NCBI RefSeq assembly: GCF_003034985.1
Contig: NZ_PZKG01000017.1
Location: 1-53,570, forward strand
Direction: 5' to 3'
DNA length: 53,570 nt
Source of the DNA: Cereibacter changlensis JA139
GTDB lineage: Bacteria; Pseudomonadota; Alphaproteobacteria; Rhodobacterales; Rhodobacteraceae
How positions within the stretch are numbered: position 1 is the stretch's first letter; every line of letters begins with the position of its first letter. Both the position numbers and the translations under genes were made by a program. Below the pieces are notes generated by a model that searched no databases, had not been told where the DNA came from, and saw nothing but the letters and a program-made list of their open reading frames with translations. Positions 29,355-37,340 of the stretch are shown here, in pieces.

Positions 29355-30269
29355 ATGCAGGGAGTGCATCAAGTGGCTTTCTCGCGGCGCTATCTGCCCT
29401 CGCTCAGCCTGCTCACCGCCTTCGAGGCGGTGGTGCGCACCGGCAGCACGGCGGCGGCGGCGCGCGAGCTGAACCTGACGCAGGGCACCGTCAGCCGTCT
29501 GGTCCAGGGGCTGGAGGCGCAGCTGGGCGTCGCGCTGTTCCTGCGGCAGAGAAAGCGCCTGCTGCCGACCGAGGCGGCGCTGGCCTATGCCGCCGAGGTG
29601 CGGCGCGGGATGGACCTGATCGGCCGCGCCTCGGTTCAGGTGACGGCCAGCCCGGGCGGCGGCACGCTGGCGCTGGCGATCCTGCCGACCTTCGGCACGC
29701 ATTGGCTGGCCCCGCGCCTGCCGGGGTTCCTGAAGGCCAATCCGGGGGTGACGATCAATCTGGCGACCCGGCTGCGGCCCTTCGACTTCGCTGAAGAGGG
29801 GATGGACGCCGCGATCCATTTCGGCAGCGAGACCTGGCCCGAGGCGGGGCATCTGCGGCTGTTCGGCGAGGATGTGGTGGCGGTCGCCGCGCCGGAGTTT
29901 CTGGCGGCGCATCCGGTGCGGGCGGCGGCGGACCTGCTCGCCCTGCCGCTGTTGCAGCTGGAAGCCCGGCCACGCGGCTGGCAGGGCTGGCTCGCGCATC
30001 ACGGGATCGAGGCGCAGGCGCCGCGCGGCATGGTCTTCGACCAGTTCGCCACGATGATGCAGGCGGCGATCCACGGCATCGGCGTGGCGCTGCTGCCGGA
30101 GTTCCTTGCCGCCCCGTCGCTGGCCGATGGCGCGCTGGTCCCGGTCTTCGGCGGTCCTGTCGCGGGGCGGCACGGCTACTGGCTGGTCTGGCCGGAAAGC
30201 CGCGCCGATCATCCGCCGCTCGCCGCCTTCCGCGACTGGCTCAGGGCCGAGACGGCCGGTCTGTCCTGA
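29355..30269 (+). CDS. LysR-family regulator, divergent from gcdH
   Basis: 304-residue LysR regulator: N-terminal wHTH ([33 protein letters not shown]) and a periplasmic-binding-like effector domain of the GcvA type ([23 protein letters not shown]). Its divergent position implies control of the gcdH operon, probably by a lysine or glutarate intermediate (inferred). In the 121-bp spacer, TAGGG (29309-29313) and CCCTA (29335-29339) form a weak inverted pair. The 3' end overlaps convergent nagA by 29 bp. Confidence 0.92.
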   Translation: MQGVHQVAFSRRYLPSLSLLTAFEAVVRTGSTAAAARELNLTQGTVSRLVQGLEAQLGVALFLRQRKRLLPTEAALAYAAEVRRGMDLIGRASVQVTASPGGGTLALAILPTFGTHWLAPRLPGFLKANPGVTINLATRLRPFDFAEEGMDAAIHFGSETWPEAGHLRLFGEDVVAVAAPEFLAAHPVRAAADLLALPLLQLEARPRGWQGWLAHHGIEAQAPRGMVFDQFATMMQAAIHGIGVALLPEFLAAPSLADGALVPVFGGPVAGRHGYWLVWPESRADHPPLAAFRDWLRAETAGLS

Positions 30270-31377
30270 CGCCCGCCCGCCATGTGGCGCGCAGGCTGAA
30301 ATCCTCGGCCAGATGCACCAGATCCGCTGGGCGCCCGGGCGCCAGATGGCCGATCTCTGCCTCTCGCCGGATCGCGGCAGCGGGGATCGACGTGACCATG
30401 GCGAGGATGCGCTCGCGCGCGATGCCCAAGCCCGCCAGATGCCGCATCGCCTGCGGCAGCGTCAGGTCGGCCCCGGCCAGAGTGCCATCCTCCAGCGTCA
30501 GCCTGCCGTCGCGGCGCAGGGTGCGGCGGCCGTTCAGCTGGAACTCGGTCAGGTCGGTGCCCGCCGGGGACATGCAGTCGGAGACGAGGAAGATGCCCTC
30601 GGGCTTCGCTGCCAGCGCGATCCGCATCGCCTGTTCCGAGACATGGATGCCGTCGGCGATCAGCCCGCAGGCGATGGGGTGGGTCAGCGTCGCCCCCACC
30701 AGCCCCGGCTCGCGATGGCCGAGCTGGCTCATCGCGTTGAAGAGATGCGTGGCGCAACTGGCCCCCGCCGCGATGGCGGCTTCCGCCTCGGTCAGGGTGC
30801 AATCGGCATGACCGAGGCTGACGATCACGCCTGCCTCTGTCAGCGCGGCGATCTGCGCCGGCGTCACCGAAGCGGGGGCCAGCGTCAGCATCAGCGTCGG
30901 CAGCTTCCGCGCGGCCTCGCAGTAGAGTGCGAGATCGGCCTCCTGCATCGGGCGGATCAGCGCCGGATCATGCGCCCCCTTGCGGCGGATATCGAGATGC
31001 GGCCCCTCCAGATGCAGGCCGAGGAAGCCGGGCGTGCCGAGGGCCGCCACCCCCGACGCGATCGCCGCCCGCGTGGCCTCGGGTCGGTCAGTGATCAGCG
31101 TGGGCAGCACCGACATCGCGCCCAGCGTCTCATGCGCGGCGCAGATGGCGGCGAAGGTGGCGGGCGTGGCCGCGCCATCCACCATCAGCCCGCCGCCGCC
31201 GTTGATCTGCAGGTCGATCAGCCCGGGGGCGAGGATGCCGCCCTCCAGCCGCTCGGCATCCGGCGCCTCGGCGGCGGGCAGGATCGCGACGACCTTGCCC
31301 GCCTCCAGCACCAGCGCGTGATCGTCGAGCAGACGCGCGCCGTCGAAGATCGCCGCTCCGCTGTAGGCCTGTCTCAT
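30241..31377 (-). CDS. nagA: N-acetylglucosamine-6-phosphate deacetylase
   Basis: 378-residue amidohydrolase that turns GlcNAc-6-P into GlcN-6-P plus acetate. Signature blocks: LAPGLIDLQINGGGG, GLHLEGPHLDIRRKGAH, VSLGHADCT, ATHLFNAMSQLGHREPG and the catalytic Asp in FLVSDCMSPAGTD. Last gene of the minus-strand amino-sugar operon; its ATG overlaps the SIS-gene stop as ATGA. Confidence 0.96.
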   Translation of the reverse strand: MRQAYSGAAIFDGARLLDDHALVLEAGKVVAILPAAEAPDAERLEGGILAPGLIDLQINGGGGLMVDGAATPATFAAICAAHETLGAMSVLPTLITDRPEATRAAIASGVAALGTPGFLGLHLEGPHLDIRRKGAHDPALIRPMQEADLALYCEAARKLPTLMLTLAPASVTPAQIAALTEAGVIVSLGHADCTLTEAEAAIAAGASCATHLFNAMSQLGHREPGLVGATLTHPIACGLIADGIHVSEQAMRIALAAKPEGIFLVSDCMSPAGTDLTEFQLNGRRTLRRDGRLTLEDGTLAGADLTLPQAMRHLAGLGIARERILAMVTSIPAAAIRREAEIGHLAPGRPADLVHLAEDFSLRATWRAGVRTDRPSRP

Positions 31378-32399
31378 GTCGTCTCCGTTACCTTGCGCAG
31401 ATGCGGCGGCGTGTCGGGGTCGAAGCCGCGCCGCCGCGCCAGCGCCTCGATGAAGGCGTAGAAGCTGGCCGTCAGCACCAGCGGCGCCACCAAGGGATGC
31501 AGCCCGCCGACCGAAGGCAGCGTCACCGCGCCCTTGGCCTCGGCCCCGGTCAGGAAGACATCGGCCCCCTGCGCCGCCAGCCGCTCGGCCGTGGCGATGA
31601 CCTGCGGCAGGGCGGCGTCCTCGATCCCCAGCGCGAAGATCGGGAAGTTGGCCTGCACGATGGCAGCCGGGCCATGCAGCACCTCGGCGGCGGAGTAGCT
31701 TTCGGCATGAAGCCCGCAGGTCTCCTTGAACTTCAGCGCCGATTCCGCGGCGATGGCGAAGCCCGGCCCCCGGCCCAGCACATAGAGCGAATTCGCCCGC
31801 GACAGCCGCGCCGCCATCGGCGACCAGTCTTGCGTCAGCGCCTGCTCCAGCGCCTCGGGCAGGCTGGCCAACGCATTGCGCAAGCCCTGGTCCTCTTGCC
31901 ATTCGGCCAGCAGCGCCAGCCCGGCCAGCACCGAGGTGACGAAGGTCTTGGTCGCGGCCACGCTGTTCTCCGGCCCCGCCAGCAGCGGCAGGGTATGGGC
32001 CGAGGCCTGCGCCATCGGCGCGTCGGCGAAGTTGGTGATGGCGATGCTGAGCGCCCCACCTTCGCCCGCCGCGCGCATCATCTCGACGATGTCGGGGCTG
32101 CGGCCGGATTGCGAGATGCCGATGCAGGCGGCATTCCCGAGCCGGAGCGGGCGGCGGTAGATCGAGGCGACCGAGGGCCCGACGGAGGCGACGGGCACCC
32201 CGGCCAGCAGTTCGACCGCATATTTCAGATAGGTCGCCGCATGGTCCGACGAGCCGCGCGCCACGGTCACGATCAGCCCAGGATCACGCTGGCGCAGCGC
32301 CGCGGCGGCGGCCTCGACCGCGCCGCGCGACCCGTCGAGGAAGCGGGCGGCGGCCGCGGGGATCTCGGCGACTTCGCGCGCCATGAATGTCTCTGCCAT
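31374..32399 (-). CDS. SIS-domain glucosamine-6-phosphate deaminase (NagB-II type)
   Basis: 341 residues with two SIS domains, equal to the isomerase half of GlmS without the glutaminase. Motifs: MAREVAEIPAAAARFL, VARGSSDHAATYLKY, ISQSGRSPDIVEMM, TNFADAPMAQ, NSVAATKTFVT, and LYVLGRGPGFAIAAESALKFKE. Such proteins deaminate and isomerise GlcN-6-P to fructose-6-P, replacing classical NagB, which is not seen here. Placed between GntR regulator and nagA, matching that step. Confidence 0.88.
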   Translation of the reverse strand: MAETFMAREVAEIPAAAARFLDGSRGAVEAAAAALRQRDPGLIVTVARGSSDHAATYLKYAVELLAGVPVASVGPSVASIYRRPLRLGNAACIGISQSGRSPDIVEMMRAAGEGGALSIAITNFADAPMAQASAHTLPLLAGPENSVAATKTFVTSVLAGLALLAEWQEDQGLRNALASLPEALEQALTQDWSPMAARLSRANSLYVLGRGPGFAIAAESALKFKETCGLHAESYSAAEVLHGPAAIVQANFPIFALGIEDAALPQVIATAERLAAQGADVFLTGAEAKGAVTLPSVGGLHPLVAPLVLTASFYAFIEALARRRGFDPDTPPHLRKVTETT

Positions 32400-32411
32400 G
32401 AATCTGTCCTT

Positions 32412-33158
32412 TCAAGTCAATTTCAGTTCGACCGCGAAGTCATAGGCGTCGCCGCGGTACAGCGAGCGGGTGAACTCGATCACCTGCCCGCTGGGAAGAT
32501 AACTCACCCGCTCGATCTTCAGCCCGGCCACGCCTTCCGCCACCTCCAGAAGCTCCGCGTCGCGCGGGCCCAGATTGGCGGCGGAGATGCGCTGCACCGC
32601 CCGGGTCGGGCGCAGGCCGCGCGCCTCCAGCACCCCGTAGAGCGAGGTTTCCACCACCTCGGGATCCGGCAGGAAGGCGGTGGAGAGGCTGGCGCGCTCG
32701 ATCGCCAGAGGGATGCCGTCGCTGCGCCGGACCCGCGCCAGCCGCGCCGCACGGTCATCGGCGCCGAGGCCGAGCGCCATGACCTCCTCCGGCGAGGGCG
32801 AATGCACGGCGCGGCTGAGCCAGACCGATTCAACCGTGCGGCCCCGGCGCTGCATGTCCTCGGTGAAGGAGGTCAGCAGCGACAGCGCCTGTTCCAGCTT
32901 CTCCACCTTATGCGCAACGAAGGTGCCCGACCCGCGCCGCTGCACCAGTTGGCCCGAAAGCACCAGCGCCTGCACCGCCTTCCGGACGGTGACGCGGGAG
33001 AGGCCGGTCATCGTCGCCATGTCACGCTCCGCCGGCAGGCTGTCGCCGGGGGCGAGACGGCCGGAGGCGATGGCCTCGGCGATGCGGCGTTGCAGTTGCA
33101 GGTAGAGCGGCCCCGCGCCGGGATCGTCGAACCGCTGCGGGGAGAACAGCAGGTTCAC
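32412..33158 (-). CDS. GntR/HutC-type regulator of the amino-sugar locus
   Basis: 248 residues: N-terminal winged helix (PLYLQLQRRIAEAIASGRLAPGDSLPAERDMAT, LSRVTVRKAVQALVLSGQLVQRRGSGTFVA) and a C-terminal UTRA effector domain that binds sugar phosphates or related ligands. It starts at GTG 33158, overlapping the kinase stop as GTGA. By context it is the NagQ/DasR-like repressor of this locus, probably released by GlcN-6-P or GlcNAc-6-P (inferred). Two matching operator-like elements lie in the divergent spacer (34010-34027 and 34099-34118). Confidence 0.92.
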   Translation of the reverse strand: MNLLFSPQRFDDPGAGPLYLQLQRRIAEAIASGRLAPGDSLPAERDMATMTGLSRVTVRKAVQALVLSGQLVQRRGSGTFVAHKVEKLEQALSLLTSFTEDMQRRGRTVESVWLSRAVHSPSPEEVMALGLGADDRAARLARVRRSDGIPLAIERASLSTAFLPDPEVVETSLYGVLEARGLRPTRAVQRISAANLGPRDAELLEVAEGVAGLKIERVSYLPSGQVIEFTRSLYRGDAYDFAVELKLT

Positions 33159-33988
33159 GCCGCCACCCCCTGCCGCGCCATCCAGAGCGCGCCGTCCAGC
33201 CCGGACCCGAGCGCCGGGCGGATCGGCCAGCGGCCGTCGAGCAGCCCCGCATAGGTCGGCCCCAGCCCGCCGAGGAAGGTGACCGGCAGGTTCTGCCCCT
33301 GTTGCAGCAGGTTGATGTAGGCCTCCACCTCGCCCGCGGCCTCGCGCATCAGGGCGAGCGTGGCGGGGTCGGAGGAGGTGACGAGCAGGGGGGCGAAATC
33401 GGCGAAATCGACCGGGCGGGCGGAGAGCGAGAAGCGGATCACCCCGTCGGTCCCGCCCAGTCTGGCGATCAGGTCGGAGAGCAGCGGCGTCTCGGGCTCG
33501 AAGCCGTCGCGGGCGCGCAGGGCCCGGGCGCAGAGGGCGCGGCCCAGCCAGGCCCCGCTGGCCTCGTCGCCCAGCACGAGGCCGGAGCCTCCGATCTGCC
33601 GGATGGCGCCCGCGCGCTGCACCGCGAAGACCGAGCCGGTGCCGATGGCGGCGACCACGCCGTCGCCGGCTTGCAGCGCCCCCTTCACCGCGATCACCGC
33701 GTCGGAGACGATGCGGGTGTCGGCGAAGGGTAACTCGGCGATCATCTGCGCGGCGCAGGAGGCCACATTGGCCCCGGCGACGCCGAGCACGGCATGCAGA
33801 TCGGATAGGCCGCCGTGGCTGCCGAGAGCTTCGGCGGCGACGGCGAGGATATTGGCGCGGGCGCCCGCCGGATCGCTGGCGATGTTGGACGGGCCGCCGG
33901 TGGCGCTGCCGAGCAGGCGGCCGGACGCGTCGGCCACAGCCGCCCGGCAGCCGGTGCCGCCTCCGTCGAGACCAAGGAACAGGGACAT
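33155..33988 (-). CDS. BadF/BadG-type ATPase, amino-sugar kinase
   Basis: 277-residue ASKHA-fold kinase: phosphate loop FLGLDGGGTGCRAAVAD, GVAGANVASCA, second phosphate loop GVVAAIGTGSVFAV, GGSGLVLGDEASGAWLG, and FLGGLGPTY near the end. The BadF family includes GlcNAc kinase (NAGK-like) and dual GlcNAc/MurNAc kinases such as MurK. In this operon it would phosphorylate incoming free GlcNAc or MurNAc at O6. GAGGAG precedes the ATG at 33988. First gene of the minus-strand operon. Confidence 0.88.
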   Translation of the reverse strand: MSLFLGLDGGGTGCRAAVADASGRLLGSATGGPSNIASDPAGARANILAVAAEALGSHGGLSDLHAVLGVAGANVASCAAQMIAELPFADTRIVSDAVIAVKGALQAGDGVVAAIGTGSVFAVQRAGAIRQIGGSGLVLGDEASGAWLGRALCARALRARDGFEPETPLLSDLIARLGGTDGVIRFSLSARPVDFADFAPLLVTSSDPATLALMREAAGEVEAYINLLQQGQNLPVTFLGGLGPTYAGLLDGRWPIRPALGSGLDGALWMARQGVAA

Positions 33989-34009
33989 GGCGACTCCTCT
34001 CGCGCGAAG

Positions 34010-34027
34010 GATACCAAAACAATACCA
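34010..34027 (-). promoter_or_regulatory. Operator-like element, kinase side of divergent spacer
   Basis: Read on the minus strand it is TGGTATTGTTTTGGTATC: two TGGTAT half-sites as a direct repeat, 11 bp apart. It sits 22 bp before the kinase start. The partner on the plus strand (34099-34118) has the same architecture, so both are likely bound by the GntR regulator encoded here. Confidence 0.6.
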
Positions 34028-34062
34028 GATGGGAAGCGCCATGTTCAAAGCGCCGGATTTAC

Positions 34063-34078
34063 GCGGTTTCCAAACCGC
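34063..34078. repeat. 16-bp palindrome in the divergent spacer
   Basis: GCGGTTTCCAAACCGC is a near-perfect inverted repeat (7-bp arms, CC centre) between the two operator-like elements. It could be a site for a second regulator or a small hairpin. Confidence 0.45.
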
Positions 34079-34098
34079 CCGAACTACAGGCTTTACAA

Positions 34099-34118
34099 TT
34101 GGTATTAATTTGGCATTG
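34099..34118 (+). promoter_or_regulatory. Operator-like element, murQ side of divergent spacer
   Basis: TTGGTATTAATTTGGCATTG shares the TGGTATT-N-TTTGG-AT layout of the element at 34010-34027 on the opposite strand. A weak promoter (TTTACA at 34092-34097, ATTGTC at 34115-34120, 17-bp spacing) would overlap it, consistent with repression. It is 36 bp before the murQ ATG. Confidence 0.6.
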
Positions 34119-34154
34119 TCAACGGGACTGAGGACCGAAGGACAGACGCGCCGC

Positions 34155-35054
34155 ATGACCGATCGCCCGACCGAAGCCCGCCATCCCGCCGCCGAGGGGC
34201 TGCATGCCCTGCCGGGCGCGGAGCTGCTGCGGCTGGCGCTCGACGGCCATGTCGGAGCCGTGGCTGTGGTGGAGCGGGCGCTTCCGGCGATCGAGTCTGC
34301 GGCCGAAGTGGCGTCGGAGGCCCTGCTGGCCGGGGGCCGGATGGTCTATGCCGGAGCGGGCAGCTCGGGGCTGATGGCGCTGGCGGATTGTCTGGAGCTG
34401 TTGGGCACCTTCGGCATCCCGCCCGACCGCACGCCGATGCTCTTTGCCGGTGGCGCGGGGGCGCTGTTGCACCTGACCGGCGCGGTGGAGGACGATCCCG
34501 CGCTGGCCCAAGCCGATACCGCGGCGCTGGGGCTGACGGCGAAGGATGTGGTGATCTGCCTCTCGGCCTCGGGCTCCACGCCTTATACGCTGCTGGTCGC
34601 GGAAGCGGCGCGGGCGGCGGGGGCGCAGGTGGTGGGCATCGCCAATGTGCCGGGCTCGGCGCTGCTGCGGCTGGCCGATCTGCCGATCTGGCTGGAGACC
34701 GGGCCGGAGATCGTCGCCGGGTCGACGCGGCTCGGGGCGGCGACGGCGCAGAAGGTGGCGCTGAACCTGATGTCGGTTCTGGTGGGCATCCGGCTCGGCC
34801 ATGTGCATGATGGCTACATGGTGAATCTGGAGGCCGACAATGCCAAGCTGATCGAGCGGGCCGCCCGCATCGTCGCCGGGATCTCCGGCGCGGCGCCGGA
34901 GACGGCGCACGCGGCGCTGGAGGCCAGCCGCGGCGCGGTGAAGCCCGCGGTGCTGATCGCCGCCGGCGCCACGCCGGAAGCGGCGGCCACCGCCCTGCAG
35001 GATACGCGCGGCCATCTGGGCCCCGCCCTCGCGCGGATCGGACGAGACCAATAA
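34155..35054 (+). CDS. murQ: MurQ-like MurNAc-6-phosphate etherase, divergent form
   Basis: 299-residue SIS protein aligning with MurQ, which removes D-lactate from MurNAc-6-P to give GlcNAc-6-P. The N-terminus (TEARHPAAEGLHALPGAELL) and the overall layout fit. The two catalytic Glu positions appear kept: Glu81 (LELLGTFG) and Glu112 (GAVEDD). However the usual GTSGR turn is GSSGL here, and the following LDAxExPPTFG block is altered. It may be a specialised subfamily acting on a related sugar. First gene of the plus-strand importer operon; the ATG at 34155 is the first good Met after the operator. Confidence 0.75.
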   Translation: MTDRPTEARHPAAEGLHALPGAELLRLALDGHVGAVAVVERALPAIESAAEVASEALLAGGRMVYAGAGSSGLMALADCLELLGTFGIPPDRTPMLFAGGAGALLHLTGAVEDDPALAQADTAALGLTAKDVVICLSASGSTPYTLLVAEAARAAGAQVVGIANVPGSALLRLADLPIWLETGPEIVAGSTRLGAATAQKVALNLMSVLVGIRLGHVHDGYMVNLEADNAKLIERAARIVAGISGAAPETAHAALEASRGAVKPAVLIAAGATPEAAATALQDTRGHLGPALARIGRDQ

Positions 35055-35088
35055 AGCCGGGTGAACACCCGCCAACCGGGAGACGACC

Positions 35089-36342
35089 ATGACGATGAAG
35101 ACCCTCCGTGTCGCACTGCTGACCAGCACCTTGCTGGCGGGCGCGGCCTCGGCGCAGGATGTGACGCTGACCATCGAAAGCTGGCGCAACGACGACCTGA
35201 CCATCTGGCAGGACAGCATCATCCCCGCCTTCGAGGCCGCCAACCCGGGGATCAAGCTGAACTTCGCCCCCTCGGCCCCGGCGGAATACAACGCCGTGCT
35301 GAACTCCAAGCTCGATGCGGGCTCGGCGGGCGACCTGATCACCTGCCGCCCGTTCGACGCCTCGCTGGAGCTGTTCAAGAAGGGCCAACTGGCCGATCTG
35401 ACCGATCTGCCCGGCATGGCCAATTTCGGCGATGTGGCGAAATCGGGCTGGTCCACCGATGACGGCGCGCAGACCTTCTGCGTGCCGATGGCTTCGGTGA
35501 TCCACGGCTTCATCTACAACAAGGACGCCTTCACCGAACTCGGCATCGAAGTGCCGAAGACCGAGGCTGAATTCTTCGCCGCGCTCGACAAGATCAAGGA
35601 AGACGGCACCTACATCCCGATGGCGATGGGCACCAACGACCAGTGGGAAGCCGCGACGATGGGCTACCAGAACATCGGCCCGACCTACTGGAAAGGCGAG
35701 GAAGGCCGTCTGGCGCTGATCGAGGGCACGCAGAAGCTGACCGACGAGCCCTGGGTTGCGCCCTATCGCGCGCTGGCGAAGTGGAAGGACTATCTGGGCG
35801 ACGGCTTCGAGGCGCAGACCTATCCGGACAGCCAGAACCTGTTCACGCTGGGCCGCGCCGCGATCTATCCCGCCGGTTCGTGGGAAATCTCGGGCTTCAA
35901 GAGCCTCGCCGAATTCGAGATGGGCGCCTTCTACCCGCCGGTGCAGGCCGAGGGCGACGAGTGCTATATCTCGGACCACACCGACATCGGCATCGGTCTG
36001 AACGCGGCCTCGCCCAATGCCGAAGCGGCCAAGACCTTCCTGAACTGGGTCGCCTCGCCGGAGTTCGCCAAGCTCTACGCCAACGCGCTGCCGGGCTTCT
36101 TCCCCCTGTCGAACGAGGCGGTGGCGCTGGACGATCCGCTGGCGCAGGAATTCGTGAACTGGCGCGAGACCTGCAAGCCGTCGATCCGCTCGACCTACCA
36201 GATCCTGTCGCGCGGCACGCCGAACCTCGAGAACGAGACCTGGAACGCCTCGGCCAATGTGGTGCGCGGCACCGAGACTGCGGAAGACGCGGCCAAGCGG
36301 CTGCAGGACGGTCTGGCTTCGTGGTACGAACCGCAGAAGTGA
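35089..36342 (+). CDS. ABC transporter family-1 solute-binding protein
   Basis: 417 residues with a signal peptide cleaved after about Ala22 (LLAGAASA, then QDVTLTIESWRNDDL). Mature part is a typical SBP_bac_1 carbohydrate-binding protein of the periplasm (NLFTLGRAAIYPAGSWEISGF, NWVASPEFAKLYANALPGFFPL). GGGAG lies six bases before the ATG at 35089. By context it binds GlcNAc, MurNAc, chitooligosaccharides or muropeptide-derived sugars. A strong hairpin after the stop probably keeps its mRNA more abundant than that of the permeases. Confidence 0.93.
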   Translation: MTMKTLRVALLTSTLLAGAASAQDVTLTIESWRNDDLTIWQDSIIPAFEAANPGIKLNFAPSAPAEYNAVLNSKLDAGSAGDLITCRPFDASLELFKKGQLADLTDLPGMANFGDVAKSGWSTDDGAQTFCVPMASVIHGFIYNKDAFTELGIEVPKTEAEFFAALDKIKEDGTYIPMAMGTNDQWEAATMGYQNIGPTYWKGEEGRLALIEGTQKLTDEPWVAPYRALAKWKDYLGDGFEAQTYPDSQNLFTLGRAAIYPAGSWEISGFKSLAEFEMGAFYPPVQAEGDECYISDHTDIGIGLNAASPNAEAAKTFLNWVASPEFAKLYANALPGFFPLSNEAVALDDPLAQEFVNWRETCKPSIRSTYQILSRGTPNLENETWNASANVVRGTETAEDAAKRLQDGLASWYEPQK

Positions 36343-36355
36343 TCTGACGCCGGAA

Positions 36356-36378
36356 GCGGGGGGCTGTCTGCCCCCCGC
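36356..36378 (+). terminator. Intercistronic hairpin after the binding-protein gene
   Basis: A perfect 9-bp stem (GCGGGGGGC with GCCCCCCGC, 5-nt loop) lies 13 bp after the stop. It is followed by a stretch ending GGATATTTGAGCC-AAGATGAAG that resembles an intergenic repeat I recall from Rhodobacteraceae genomes. Hairpins here commonly act as partial terminators or 3' stabilisers that raise the binding-protein to permease ratio. Confidence 0.6.
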
Positions 36379-36418
36379 ACCCCCCGAGGATATTTGAGCC
36401 AAGATGAAGGAGGGGAAC

Positions 36419-37333
36419 ATGGCCCGCAAAGCCGTCCGCTGGCACATCGCCGTGTTTCTCGCACCGGCGGTGCTGATCTACACCGCGATCATGATCATCC
36501 CTCTGTTCGCCACGCTGAACCTGTCGCTGTTCACGCTGGTCGACCGCGCCCGGGTCTTCGCCGGGCTCGACAATTTCCGCACGCTGTTCGGCGATCCGCG
36601 CTGGTCGGAGACCTTCTGGAACGCGCTGGGCAACAACGCCTGGTTCTTCCTCGTGCACATGCTGGTGCAGAACCCGATCGGGGTGCTGCTGGCCGCGCTG
36701 CTCTCCTCGCCACGGCTCCGGATGGCGGCCTTCTACCGCACCGCGATCTTCGTGCCGACCATCCTCAGCTTCGTCATCGTCGGCTTCGTTTGGAAGCTGA
36801 TCCTCTCGCCGATCTGGGGCATCGCGCCCGGCATGCTGGACATGGTGGGGCTGAAGAGCCTGTTCACCCCCTGGCTCGGCAAGCAGGAATATGCGCTGAC
36901 CACGCTGGCGCTGATCTCGGTCTGGCAGTTCGTCGGCATCCCGATGATGCTGATCTATGCCGCGCTGCTGAGCATTCCCGACGAGGTGCTGGAGGCCGCC
37001 GAGATGGATGGCGTCACCGGCATGAGCCAGTTCTGGAAGATCAAGCTTCCGCTGATCCTGCCCTCGATCGGCATCATCTCGATCCTGACCTTCGTCGGCA
37101 ACTTCAACGCCTTCGACCTGATCTACGTGGCGCAGGGGGCGCTGGCCGGGCCGGATTTCGCGACCGACATCCTTGGCACCTTCCTCTACCGCACCTTCTT
37201 CGGCTTCCAGCTGCAGCTCGGCGATCCCCATATGGGGGCGACCATCGCCACGGCGATGTTCGGCATCATCCTCGTCGGGGTCTGCATCTACCTGTTCCTG
37301 ATCCAGACGCGCCTGCGTCGCTACCAGTTCTGA
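36419..37333 (+). CDS. ABC sugar permease 1 (MalF-like)
   Basis: 304-residue inner-membrane permease, six predicted segments. The cytoplasmic EAA loop reads EAAEMDGVTGMSQFWKIKLPLILPS, the docking site for the ATPase. Start at 36419 (MARKAVRWHI), with GGAGGGG directly upstream; an ATG at 36404 would place the ribosome site inside the gene. It forms a heterodimer with the next gene product (7-bp gap). Confidence 0.93.
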   Translation: MARKAVRWHIAVFLAPAVLIYTAIMIIPLFATLNLSLFTLVDRARVFAGLDNFRTLFGDPRWSETFWNALGNNAWFFLVHMLVQNPIGVLLAALLSSPRLRMAAFYRTAIFVPTILSFVIVGFVWKLILSPIWGIAPGMLDMVGLKSLFTPWLGKQEYALTTLALISVWQFVGIPMMLIYAALLSIPDEVLEAAEMDGVTGMSQFWKIKLPLILPSIGIISILTFVGNFNAFDLIYVAQGALAGPDFATDILGTFLYRTFFGFQLQLGDPHMGATIATAMFGIILVGVCIYLFLIQTRLRRYQF

Positions 37334-37340
37334 GGACAGC

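Noticed and set aside
34099-34125. CtrA box in the murQ promoter (TTAA within GGTATTAATTTGG)
   Set aside because: The second half-site at N7 is TTGT, and the sequence is better explained by its match to the divergent TGGTATT element.
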